Shown here: piece after piece, positions 1 to 6,526 of the stretch
How the letters are laid out: each line of letters starts with the position of its first letter
Position numbering within the stretch: position 1 is the first letter of the stretch
Assembly (NCBI GenBank): GCA_035575515.1
Contig: DATLXU010000063.1
Coordinates: 1 to 40,443, forward strand
DNA from: DATLXU01 sp035575515
Lineage (GTDB): Bacteria; Acidobacteriota; Blastocatellia; UBA7656
DNA: 40,443 nt
Direction: 5' to 3'
Made by a program: the position numbers and the translations under genes
The notes under the pieces: model-generated
What the model was told of the DNA's origin: nothing
Databases searched by the model: none
What the model saw: only the letters and a program-made list of their open reading frames with translations

Positions 1-1
1 T

Positions 2-109
2 TTGTTTGAACTCAAGCAACGATTCACTATGGAGGTGTTCAAAGAACAGGCGGATCGTTCTGAAAACAAATGGCGCAAAAAGCTCGAAAAGTTGCAGGCG
101 GCAGCATAG
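2..109 (+). CDS. C-terminal fragment of an unknown protein
   Basis: An open frame runs in from the left edge and ends with TAG at 107-109. The 35 visible residues are rich in Lys, Glu, Gln and Arg (ending KLEKLQAAA) and look like the amphipathic, probably helical tail of a longer protein. The start and most of the gene lie outside the window, so no function can be assigned. A strong hairpin follows 35 bases later, which fits the end of a transcription unit. Confidence 0.5.
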   Translation: MFELKQRFTMEVFKEQADRSENKWRKKLEKLQAAA

Positions 110-144
110 TGCTTCTACTGTCACCCGCCACTTTTCAGTAAATT

Positions 145-172
145 AACGAGGCCGATTGTTTTCGGCCTCGTT
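145..172. terminator. Bidirectional hairpin terminator
   Basis: A perfect 11-bp stem (AACGAGGCCGA at 145-155 pairing with 162-172) encloses a 6-base T-rich loop. It lies between the end of the partial plus-strand gene (109) and the end of the minus-strand cupin gene (238). Neither side has a long T-tract, so it may be a weak intrinsic terminator serving both convergent genes. Confidence 0.6.
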
Positions 173-237
173 CCTGAATAGCAACAGAAAAACCACACAA
201 CTGAGTATTTATTGCGCCGGTCTTAACCGACTCAAAA

Positions 238-606
238 CTACTCAGCCGGTTTGCTCGCGCCGGTTCGCAGATAAGCGTCTTCGCCTTTGATCCAGTCCGC
301 GCGCGGCGGCGAGAAAATATCGTAAGCAATTAAATCTTCAACTGCTTCAGCCGAGTGCACCACGTTCGGCGGGATGTAAAGCATCTCGTTCGGGCCGACG
401 AAAATCGTCTTGCCCTCCATCTCGAATCGCCAGCGCCCGCTGATGACAAATGTCAGTTGCTCGTTTTCGTGCGAATGCGCGGGCACATAGCAGCCCTGCT
501 TGCACTCCATCCACGAGATCATCAGATTGCCGTCCCAAGCGAGCTTGCGCACAAACTTGTCATTCACTCGCTCTTCGGGAAGCTCATCCCATTTGAAATG
601 TTTCAT
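238..606 (-). CDS. Single-domain cupin protein
   Basis: The product is a 122-residue small beta-barrel protein of the cupin superfamily. The first motif is visible as HSHENEQ (two His and a Glu for the metal) followed by a Gly (ISGRW), and the second as the P-P-x-x-x-H stretch (IPPNVVH) supplying the third His. All four expected metal ligands appear present, so a metal-dependent function such as a dioxygenase, isomerase or sensor is possible; the substrate cannot be read from sequence. The start is the ATG at 604-606, preceded by GGAGAGG a few bases upstream; an upstream in-frame start would add a hydrophobic stretch without a better ribosome site. It is the last gene of a minus-strand run with selA and the two-helix membrane protein, but a palindromic repeat lies between, so co-transcription is uncertain. 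Confidence 0.85.
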   Translation of the reverse strand: MKHFKWDELPEERVNDKFVRKLAWDGNLMISWMECKQGCYVPAHSHENEQLTFVISGRWRFEMEGKTIFVGPNEMLYIPPNVVHSAEAVEDLIAYDIFSPPRADWIKGEDAYLRTGASKPAE

Positions 607-662
607 TGCCTCTCCAATCCTGTTGATGAAAAGTATCAAAAGCAAGAGTGTCGGAATGGGAT

Positions 663-733
663 TCACCGCAGAGGCGCAGAGAACGCAGAGTTTACGCAGA
701 GAAGCCTAATTATCTCTGCGCCCTCTGCGGTGA
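663..733. repeat. Intergenic palindrome, CGCAGAG family, copy 1
   Basis: Two arms of about 20 bases (663-682 and 713-733) are reverse complements with a single inserted base, built from repeated (C/A)GCAGAG and CTCTGCG units. The 30-base centre carries further CGCAGAG units. Related but diverged copies occur at 18886-18957 and 31709-31790, all intergenic. As RNA the arms would form a long hairpin between the membrane protein gene and the cupin gene. Confidence 0.75.
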
Positions 734-783
734 TAGTTCACTCCGAAATATTTGCTGATTTCACGCCACACGCTGATTCGCAC

Positions 784-2301
784 TCACTTCTGCTCGGGAG
801 AAGCGAATCTTATCTGCCTGTCTTTCGTCATCAGTTTCGTGATTGAAAACGTCGCGACGTTTCCGTCAGTCGGAAACTCGAATTCAAATTTTCCGGTCTT
901 GTTCGGCTCAAGCGTCGAAGGCGTCACGTCAACTGTGCGAGTCTCGATAATCGTCTTGTCCTTGCGCTGAATCTCCACTTCGAGCTTTAAGCCTTCGAGC
1001 GTCTCCTTCGAGACGTTGTCAACCGTGCCTGATGCTTTCGCCGTGCCGTCGCTTCTGATTATTGGATCGAAAGTCATAATTCTCGCTTTGACCTTTCCAT
1101 CATCGGGCCTGTAGTTGCGCGACCAGGGGATGAACAACGCGGCGACCACTGCGGCCAGCGCGAGAATCACAACGACGAAGATTACGGTACCGACTTTGCT
1201 GGTCTTTTCTTTAGGTCTTTTGCCGTACCGCGACAGCCCGCCGATGCCTACTTCTTCTGCGGGCAGCGGCACGCCCATCACGAGCGGCTTGTTGGTTGAT
1301 TCGACGGGCAATCCGAGAATGCTTCCTGCGGGACGGCGCGCGCCCACCACTTCAACCGATGCACGGGCTGGCGGCGCTGTTGGTATCTCAGGCGATGCGA
1401 AATGCGTCGTGGCGGCATAATCGGCAGGTTCGCTCCCTGCGACAGGGGTTGGCGGGGAGGCGAGCATCTGCGTCTGCTGCGATTGAGGCGGCTCTGCCTG
1501 AGCCGATTGCTCGCTGATAAGCGCAGTTCGTTCGCGCGGCGTGAGCGGTTCGATTCTAGGAGGCTCAAACGGCTCGCGCGCTGTGCGCTGCTCAACTCGC
1601 GCGACACTGTGAAGCTCGATTGTTTGGCGCAGTTCCGCAGCTTCGGGCATTTGCGGCGATTCGACTGGCTGTTCGGTTGATGGCTGAGTTGATTCGACAG
1701 GCTCACCTGTTTCTAGCTGCGACCAGACCTCTTCATCAAACAGCGCGGCCTCATCAACCGCTTCGGTTAAAGCTCCGGCTGATTCAACCGCAGGGCTTGC
1801 CAGTATCTGCGTCGCTCTCTCTTCGGACTGAGGCTCCGCGCGCGACTCTTCAATCTGCGGCTCCTGAGCGACAGGCGGTCCTTCAGCGGCAACCGGCATT
1901 TCGACAAATGGCGCGTCTGCTGCGCGGAATTCGCGCGTGGCCCCAATATCAAATTGTTCAGCTGGCGCGGATTCATCGCGGCTTACCTCAGGCTGCATCT
2001 CGCTTGCGAATTCTCGCGTCACTGTGGGTTCGACGGGCGCGCTTTCTTGAGCAGCAACTGGTTCGACCTCTTCGGCTCGCGGCTCTTCGAGGGGTTGAGC
2101 TGTCGGCAGAGGCTCAGTGAATAGCGTGCTGATTGTCGAAGTCCATTGTTCGTCGGCTTCCTTTTCGACCTTCTTCACTCGCTTGCGCAGATAGATCGCA
2201 AGCGCGATGGCGGCCACTAAAACGGCAATCACGCCGATTAGCACGACTATTGGCAATGCTCTGCTTTGCAGAAATGCGAGGGTGAGAATTGCTGAAAACA
2301 T
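784..2301 (-). CDS. Two-helix membrane protein with acidic Pro/Ala/Glu-rich linker
   Basis: The product is about 505 residues. A hydrophobic helix sits at residues ~14-38 followed by a basic RKRVKK stretch. A long, low-complexity region rich in Glu, Pro, Ala and Gln with repeated TREF-type motifs spans ~45-350. A second helix lies at ~370-393, and the last ~110 residues look like a beta-sandwich (FxLYD/DUF3426-like: a GTVDN turn, then LEVEIQRKDKTI and LEPNKTGKFEFEF). This suggests both ends are anchored and the linker lies on one face of the membrane; the role is unknown. The start chosen is the ATG at 2299-2301, with AAGG directly upstream and the hydrophobic helix beginning at once; earlier in-frame starts would overlap selA. 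selA ends 34 bases upstream on the same strand, so the two are probably co-transcribed. Confidence 0.7.
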   Translation of the reverse strand: MFSAILTLAFLQSRALPIVVLIGVIAVLVAAIALAIYLRKRVKKVEKEADEQWTSTISTLFTEPLPTAQPLEEPRAEEVEPVAAQESAPVEPTVTREFASEMQPEVSRDESAPAEQFDIGATREFRAADAPFVEMPVAAEGPPVAQEPQIEESRAEPQSEERATQILASPAVESAGALTEAVDEAALFDEEVWSQLETGEPVESTQPSTEQPVESPQMPEAAELRQTIELHSVARVEQRTAREPFEPPRIEPLTPRERTALISEQSAQAEPPQSQQTQMLASPPTPVAGSEPADYAATTHFASPEIPTAPPARASVEVVGARRPAGSILGLPVESTNKPLVMGVPLPAEEVGIGGLSRYGKRPKEKTSKVGTVIFVVVILALAAVVAALFIPWSRNYRPDDGKVKARIMTFDPIIRSDGTAKASGTVDNVSKETLEGLKLEVEIQRKDKTIIETRTVDVTPSTLEPNKTGKFEFEFPTDGNVATFSITKLMTKDRQIRFASPEQK

Positions 2302-2335
2302 CCTTTTACATCCTTTGTCTATATTCAGCTCGGCT

Positions 2336-3778
2336 CTACGCTTCTGATGCGGCGCTTTTAGGCGCGGGTTGCGCGAGCGCGGCGACGGCATCGAGTATTA
2401 TCGCTTCTTCCGAAGCTGAAACCGTGCGCAGGTCAATCAGCACGCGGTCGCGCTCCGTGCGCGTGATTATTGGAACAGCGTAATTGCGCAGCCGCTCTTC
2501 GATTGCGTCGGCGCTCATCTCTTTATCTTCAATCGCAACCAGCACCGTCGGCAGTTTCACTTCGGGAGCCGAGCCGCCGCCGATGACCGAATCGCCGTCT
2601 TCGAGAGTCGCTTTCAATCTGTCTCCGCTTGCGTGTGAGATTGATTGAGCAAGGCGCGCGGCGCGCGCTTGAATCTCGTCGCGCGACATCGCGATTGCTT
2701 GAATGACAGGAATCTCCGATTCGGCTGCGCCGCGCTCATAAAGCCTCAGCGTCGCTTCAATCGCGGCGTAGGTCATCTTGTCCACGCGAAGAGCGCGCAT
2801 CAGAGGATTCTTTCGCACACGGTCAATGATTGCGCGCGAGCCTGCAATGATGCCCGCCTGCGGCCCGCCTAGCATCTTGTCGCCGCTGAAAGAGACTACA
2901 TCAATTCCAGCCTTGAGTGACTCGGCCACAACCGGCTCGTCCTTCACGCCGTAAGGCGCGAGATCAACGAGGCAGCCCGATCCCAAATCTTCAAACGATG
3001 GAATGCCAGCGCGACGGGCAAGGTCGGCAATTTCATTGACCGATGGCCGTTCCGTAAATCCGATGATGCGATAATTCGACGGATGTACGCGCAGAATCAA
3101 TCGCGTGTTTTCGTTTATCGCGCGCTCGAAGTCTTCGATGCGCGTGCGGTTCGTGGTGCCGACTTCGCGGAGCCGTGCGCCGCTTTTTTCCATCACATCG
3201 GGGATACGGAAGCTGCCGCCGATTTCTATCAGCTCGCCGCGCGAGACTATGACCTCGCCGCCTTCGGCCAGCGTGTTGAGCACCAGCAGCACCGCTGCAG
3301 CGTTGTTGTTTGCGACGATGGCCGATTCGCTCCCCGTGAGCCGCGCGAGCAACTCCCGGCAATGTGATTCGCGTTTGCCCCGTTCGCCTCGATTGAGGTC
3401 GTATTCGAGATTCGAGTAATGCGCGCCAACGTCGGTTATCGCATCAAGAGCAGCGCGGGCGAGCGGCGCGCGGCCCAGATTCGTGTGGATAATAACGCCC
3501 GTTGCGTTGATGACTCGGCGCAGCGACGGGCGGGCGAGCCGCTCGGCGCGCGCTTCCAATCGCCGCTCAATCTCTTCCATCAAATAGTCTGTAGCAAGCT
3601 GTCCGTCACTGACCACTGACCACTGACCACTGACCACTGTTTGTCGCAATTCGTCGGTCACGTCGCGCAACAGATCGCGCACGCGGTCGCGGCCAAGTTC
3701 CGTGATAAGCCGCGCAGATGCTGGACGCGCAAGCATTCGCTCTATCGAAGGCAATGATCTCAGTAGCTCGTTCGGCAT
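2336..3778 (-). CDS. selA: L-seryl-tRNA(Sec) selenium transferase SelA
   Basis: SelA is a PLP-dependent cytosolic enzyme that converts Ser-tRNA(Sec) to Sec-tRNA(Sec) using selenophosphate. The 480-residue product has the family hallmarks in order: an N-terminal tRNA-binding helical region beginning MPNELLRSLPSIERML, then RRVINATGVIIHTNLGRAPL (~88-107), VANNNAAA (~155-162), FEDLGSGCLVDL (~262-273) and SFSGDKMLGGPQAG (~296-309), whose Lys301 is the expected PLP-binding lysine. Length is near the usual 460-470, plus a short insertion around residues 47-60 (VVSGQWSVVSDG) encoded by a heptamer repeat array. The start is an ATG without a strong ribosome site. No SelB, SelD, tRNA-Sec or SECIS element is visible here, so the rest of the selenium pathway must lie elsewhere. 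A divergent promoter region separates it from the gene at 3866. Confidence 0.93.
   Translation of the reverse strand: MPNELLRSLPSIERMLARPASARLITELGRDRVRDLLRDVTDELRQTVVSGQWSVVSDGQLATDYLMEEIERRLEARAERLARPSLRRVINATGVIIHTNLGRAPLARAALDAITDVGAHYSNLEYDLNRGERGKRESHCRELLARLTGSESAIVANNNAAAVLLVLNTLAEGGEVIVSRGELIEIGGSFRIPDVMEKSGARLREVGTTNRTRIEDFERAINENTRLILRVHPSNYRIIGFTERPSVNEIADLARRAGIPSFEDLGSGCLVDLAPYGVKDEPVVAESLKAGIDVVSFSGDKMLGGPQAGIIAGSRAIIDRVRKNPLMRALRVDKMTYAAIEATLRLYERGAAESEIPVIQAIAMSRDEIQARAARLAQSISHASGDRLKATLEDGDSVIGGGSAPEVKLPTVLVAIEDKEMSADAIEERLRNYAVPIITRTERDRVLIDLRTVSASEEAIILDAVAALAQPAPKSAASEA
3611..3638. repeat. Four tandem GACCACT heptamers inside selA
   Basis: Four exact copies of GACCACT (AGTGGTC on the coding strand) lie head to tail, flanked on the left by a partial copy (GTCACT, 3605-3610). 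Because seven is not a multiple of three, the unit is read in different frames, giving VVSGQWSVVSDG in SelA. The same unit makes up the intergenic arms at 21310-21444. Confidence 0.85.
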
Positions 3779-3788
3779 GTGATTACAG

Positions 3789-3817
3789 TTGACTCTCCAG
3801 CCCGCCTGCCGTACATT
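3789..3817 (+). promoter_or_regulatory. Probable sigma-70-type promoter for the gene at 3866
   Basis: TTGACT (3789-3794) and TACATT (3812-3817) are separated by 17 bases. The site lies in the divergent gap between selA and the plus-strand gene. A TAGAAT hexamer on the minus strand (3815-3820) overlaps it and could be the -10 of selA, although no good minus-strand -35 is seen. Confidence 0.4.
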
Positions 3818-3865
3818 CTATCATAACCCCAGTTGATAAACATCGCCCCTCGATTAAGAGTTTCA

Positions 3866-4435
3866 ATGGAAACTAAAGCAGACAGTCCGCTGGACCTTGA
3901 GCTTGACCGGCTCGAACAGGAGATTCGCCGGTTGAAGATCGAGTACGACATCTTCTTCAACGGCGGAACGGTTCGCCCTCCGCTCGATACGCGAGGTCGC
4001 GTTGAAACTACGATCAAACGATTGTACGATTCGCGCGGGATGTCGTTCGGCCAGCGGTTCCGCTACAACTCGCTTGTCGCGCGCTATAACGTCTGTCGCG
4101 AATTGTGGCGCAGGCAGACTCAGGAACGCGAAGAGAGCGGGCGACCGCCGACGGCTGAGGCTCATTCAGCGATGCGCGAGCGCATGGCCGTCATTCGCTG
4201 CGCGAACCCTAAGCTTGAGCCTGAAAAAGTGAGCGAGCTTTACGATCACCTGATCGCCGCCAAGCGAGAGTGTGGCGAACGCATCGGCGCTTTGACGCTC
4301 GAAGTGTTCACACAGTTCATGACTTCACGCGCAGAGCAGATAAAGAATGATCTGGCGGCTGAAGAGGTCGAGTTCGTCGTAGGCGTTGATAACGGCCACG
4401 TCAAGTTCAGCGCGCGGCCCGCTGCCGAAAAATAA
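3866..4435 (+). CDS. MXAN_5187-like conserved protein
   Basis: The product is a soluble, mostly helical protein of 189 residues. It begins with a Leu/Glu-rich coiled-coil stretch (LDLELDRLEQEIRRLKIEYD) and then shows FFNGGTVRPP, RVETTIKRL and RFRYNSLVARYNVCRELWRR, a series I associate with the MXAN_5187 C-terminal domain of myxobacterial and acidobacterial proteins. That association is from memory, not a search. The function of that domain is not established as far as I know. The start is the ATG at 3866; an upstream in-frame start at 3833 has no ribosome site and would overlap the putative promoter. The final ~80 residues (from about LEPEKVSELYDHLIAAKRECGE) form a second helical segment. It is monocistronic or the first gene before the M20 peptidase, which has its own promoter. 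Confidence 0.65.
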   Translation: METKADSPLDLELDRLEQEIRRLKIEYDIFFNGGTVRPPLDTRGRVETTIKRLYDSRGMSFGQRFRYNSLVARYNVCRELWRRQTQEREESGRPPTAEAHSAMRERMAVIRCANPKLEPEKVSELYDHLIAAKRECGERIGALTLEVFTQFMTSRAEQIKNDLAAEEVEFVVGVDNGHVKFSARPAAEK

Positions 4436-4482
4436 CCCGCACGCATCTTGATGCCTTCGTCTTGTTAGCTCTGCTGCCTTCC

Positions 4483-4512
4483 TTGACAGTCATCCGCGCG
4501 CAAAATCATAAT
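4483..4512 (+). promoter_or_regulatory. Promoter for the M20 peptidase gene
   Basis: A perfect TTGACA (4483-4488) is followed after 18 bases by CATAAT (4507-4512, five of six matches to TATAAT). It would give a 5' leader of about 40 bases containing AAGGAG at 4541-4546, upstream of the ATG at 4561. Confidence 0.6.
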
Positions 4513-4560
4513 GACCGAGCAATTCATCGAATAAAAAAATAAGGAGACCTACTTTACCCA

Positions 4561-5937
4561 ATGGCAGAACAGTCGAAGCTATACGAGCGCCTCGATTCAT
4601 TCATCAAAGACTCGCGCGCAGATTTTGAAAACAAGCTCGGCGAACTTGTTGAAATTCCAACCATAAGCATGGACCCTGAGCGACATCAAGACATTTTGCG
4701 CGGCGCAGAACTCGCAAAGCAATATCTCGAATCAATCGGCGCGCAGGCAGAAGTTGTCCAGACGCCCGGCAACCCCGTCGTCTTCGGACGCATAGAAACG
4801 GGCGCAACAAATCCTACAGTCACAATCTATAATCACATAGACGTGCAGCCTGCTAATCCCGAAGAATGGCACAGAGCGCCTTTCACGTTCTTCAAAGAAG
4901 GCGACCGTTACGAAGGGCGCGGCACGACCGACGACAAAGGACCTGCGCTTGCGGCGATGATGGGCGCGCGATGTGCGGCTGAAAACGGAGTGCCGCTCAA
5001 TATCAATTTCATCTGGGAGCTTGAAGAAGAGATCGGCAGCCCGAACTTCGAGCACTTTATCAAAAACAACGCCGTGCGGCTCAAGACCGATTCAATTCTC
5101 GTGAGCGACACGATATGGATTTCGCGCAGCAAGCCAGCGATTCCCTACGGGCTGCGCGGAATGATGGCCTTCACGATGACTTTAGAGACGGGCGCGAAAG
5201 ATGTTCATTCGGGATTGACGGGCGGCGCGGCGCGCAATCCCATCGGCGAGCTTTGCAAAATAATTTCGGAGTGCTACGACGCAGACACCGGGCGAGTGAA
5301 GGTAAAAGGTTTCTACGACGACGTGCGGCGCGCGACGAAGAAAGAGGTGCAGAGCTTCCTTGAATCGGGATTCTCGACCGGGAAATTCAAAGCGGCGCAC
5401 GAGTTGAAGAAGCTCAGATTCGATGATGCTGAGCGAATAGTGAAAGCGATAATGGCTGAGCCGACGTTTGAAGTGCATGGCATAACGGGCGGCTATCAGG
5501 GGCCGGGCGTGAAGACAATTGTGCCTTATCGCGCGGAGGCGAAGATAAGTTGTCGGCTGGTGCCCGACCAGCAGCCGAAGAAAATCTTCAAGCTCATACG
5601 CGATTTCGTGCGCGAGAAGAACCCGGACGTGAAGGTGGAATTCGCAGCGGGGCTTGGGCCGTACATAGGCGAATTCAATGGACCTTATGCACAGGCCGCG
5701 ACCGAAGCGATGAAGTTTTCGTTCGGCAAACAGCCTGCGTTCACGCGCGAGGGCGGGTCAATCGGCGCAGTCGTAACGATGGAGAAATACCTGAAAGCGC
5801 CGATAGTCTTTCTCGGACTCTCATTACCTGAGCATGGTTATCACGCGAAGAACGAAAACTTCGACTGGGGAATGGCGTCGGGCGGGATAAGAATGTTCAC
5901 GCGCTACTTCGACGAGATAAGCCGACTGCCACGATAA
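4561..5937 (+). CDS. M20-family metallodipeptidase
   Basis: The product is a 458-residue, dinuclear-zinc peptidase of the M20 (CPG2/PepV/CNDP-like dipeptidase) family, which hydrolyses dipeptides or acylated amino acids. Visible metal-site motifs are YNHIDVQP (His92, Asp94; most relatives have YGHYDVQP), GRGTTDDKGP (Asp124), ELEEEIGS with the catalytic Glu at ~155-156, Asp183 (VSDT), and HGYHAKNE near the C-terminus. The dimerisation insert starts with the region around DVHSGLTGG. No signal peptide is present, so it should act in the cytosol, probably finishing the breakdown of imported peptides. AAGGAG at 4541-4546 is unusually far (about 15 bases) from the ATG, but the next internal Met is within the conserved core. 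The neighbouring DoxX-like gene follows 55 bases later. Confidence 0.9.
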   Translation: MAEQSKLYERLDSFIKDSRADFENKLGELVEIPTISMDPERHQDILRGAELAKQYLESIGAQAEVVQTPGNPVVFGRIETGATNPTVTIYNHIDVQPANPEEWHRAPFTFFKEGDRYEGRGTTDDKGPALAAMMGARCAAENGVPLNINFIWELEEEIGSPNFEHFIKNNAVRLKTDSILVSDTIWISRSKPAIPYGLRGMMAFTMTLETGAKDVHSGLTGGAARNPIGELCKIISECYDADTGRVKVKGFYDDVRRATKKEVQSFLESGFSTGKFKAAHELKKLRFDDAERIVKAIMAEPTFEVHGITGGYQGPGVKTIVPYRAEAKISCRLVPDQQPKKIFKLIRDFVREKNPDVKVEFAAGLGPYIGEFNGPYAQAATEAMKFSFGKQPAFTREGGSIGAVVTMEKYLKAPIVFLGLSLPEHGYHAKNENFDWGMASGGIRMFTRYFDEISRLPR

Positions 5938-5992
5938 GAGCTGCGCCGCCACAATCTATTCTGATTTGCTCGCGCGCTGGGTGGAGAAAATC

Positions 5993-6472
5993 ATGAGCAG
6001 AGCGCAAAGCGTCAAAGAAGACAAACCAAAATGGGCAGGGGGCATTAACCGTGCGTGGGCGATTCTGTTCGCGCGCGGCGTGCTTGGATTCATATTCTTT
6101 ATGGCGGGAGTCTACAAAGTTTTTCACATGGGACCTCTGGGCCACGCGCGCAGGCTGTTTGTCGAACCCTATGCCGACACTTTTCTGCCCGCGTGGTCGC
6201 TGTGGGCAATGGGCACGGTCATCCCCATCGTTGAGCTTCTGGCGGGCGCGCTCGTGCTCATCGGCCTCAGAGTGCGCGACGCGCTCGTTGCGCTTGGCCT
6301 GGTGCTTGTCGTCGTGACTTTCGGCCACTTGCTGAAGCAGCCGCTTTATGAATTTCACACGCACGTCATTCCGCGCCTCGCTTTGTTGCTCTTTATAATG
6401 ATGCTGCCGCGCGAAGATGACATCTTCTCGATTGATTACTTGCTGAGGCGCCGCGCGGCGGGCAATTCTTAA
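5993..6472 (+). CDS. DoxX-like small membrane protein
   Basis: The product is a 159-residue integral membrane protein with about four hydrophobic helices, starting around ILFARGVLGFIFFMAGVYKVF and including TVIPIVELLAGALVLIGL and ALVALGLVLVVVTFG. The GxxFxxAGxxK-type first helix and the P-x-x-E-L-L-x-G-x-x-L-x-x-G segment are typical of the DoxX/DoxD-like family, whose members are associated with quinone- or thiol-linked oxidation or have unknown roles. The start is the ATG at 5993, preceded by GGAGA; an in-frame start at 5966 lacks a ribosome site. It may be transcribed with the M20 peptidase upstream. The real substrate cannot be inferred. Confidence 0.75.
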   Translation: MSRAQSVKEDKPKWAGGINRAWAILFARGVLGFIFFMAGVYKVFHMGPLGHARRLFVEPYADTFLPAWSLWAMGTVIPIVELLAGALVLIGLRVRDALVALGLVLVVVTFGHLLKQPLYEFHTHVIPRLALLLFIMMLPREDDIFSIDYLLRRRAAGNS

Positions 6473-6526
6473 TCATCTCTCTTCAGGCGAAAGGTAAGAT
6501 AAAAGCCGTCCAGGCATAGTTTCCAT

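Noticed and set aside
784..2391. Longer start for the two-helix membrane protein (2391)
   Set aside because: It would overlap selA and add a charged stretch before the hydrophobic helix, while the ATG at 2299-2301 has an adjacent purine-rich site and begins the helix at once.
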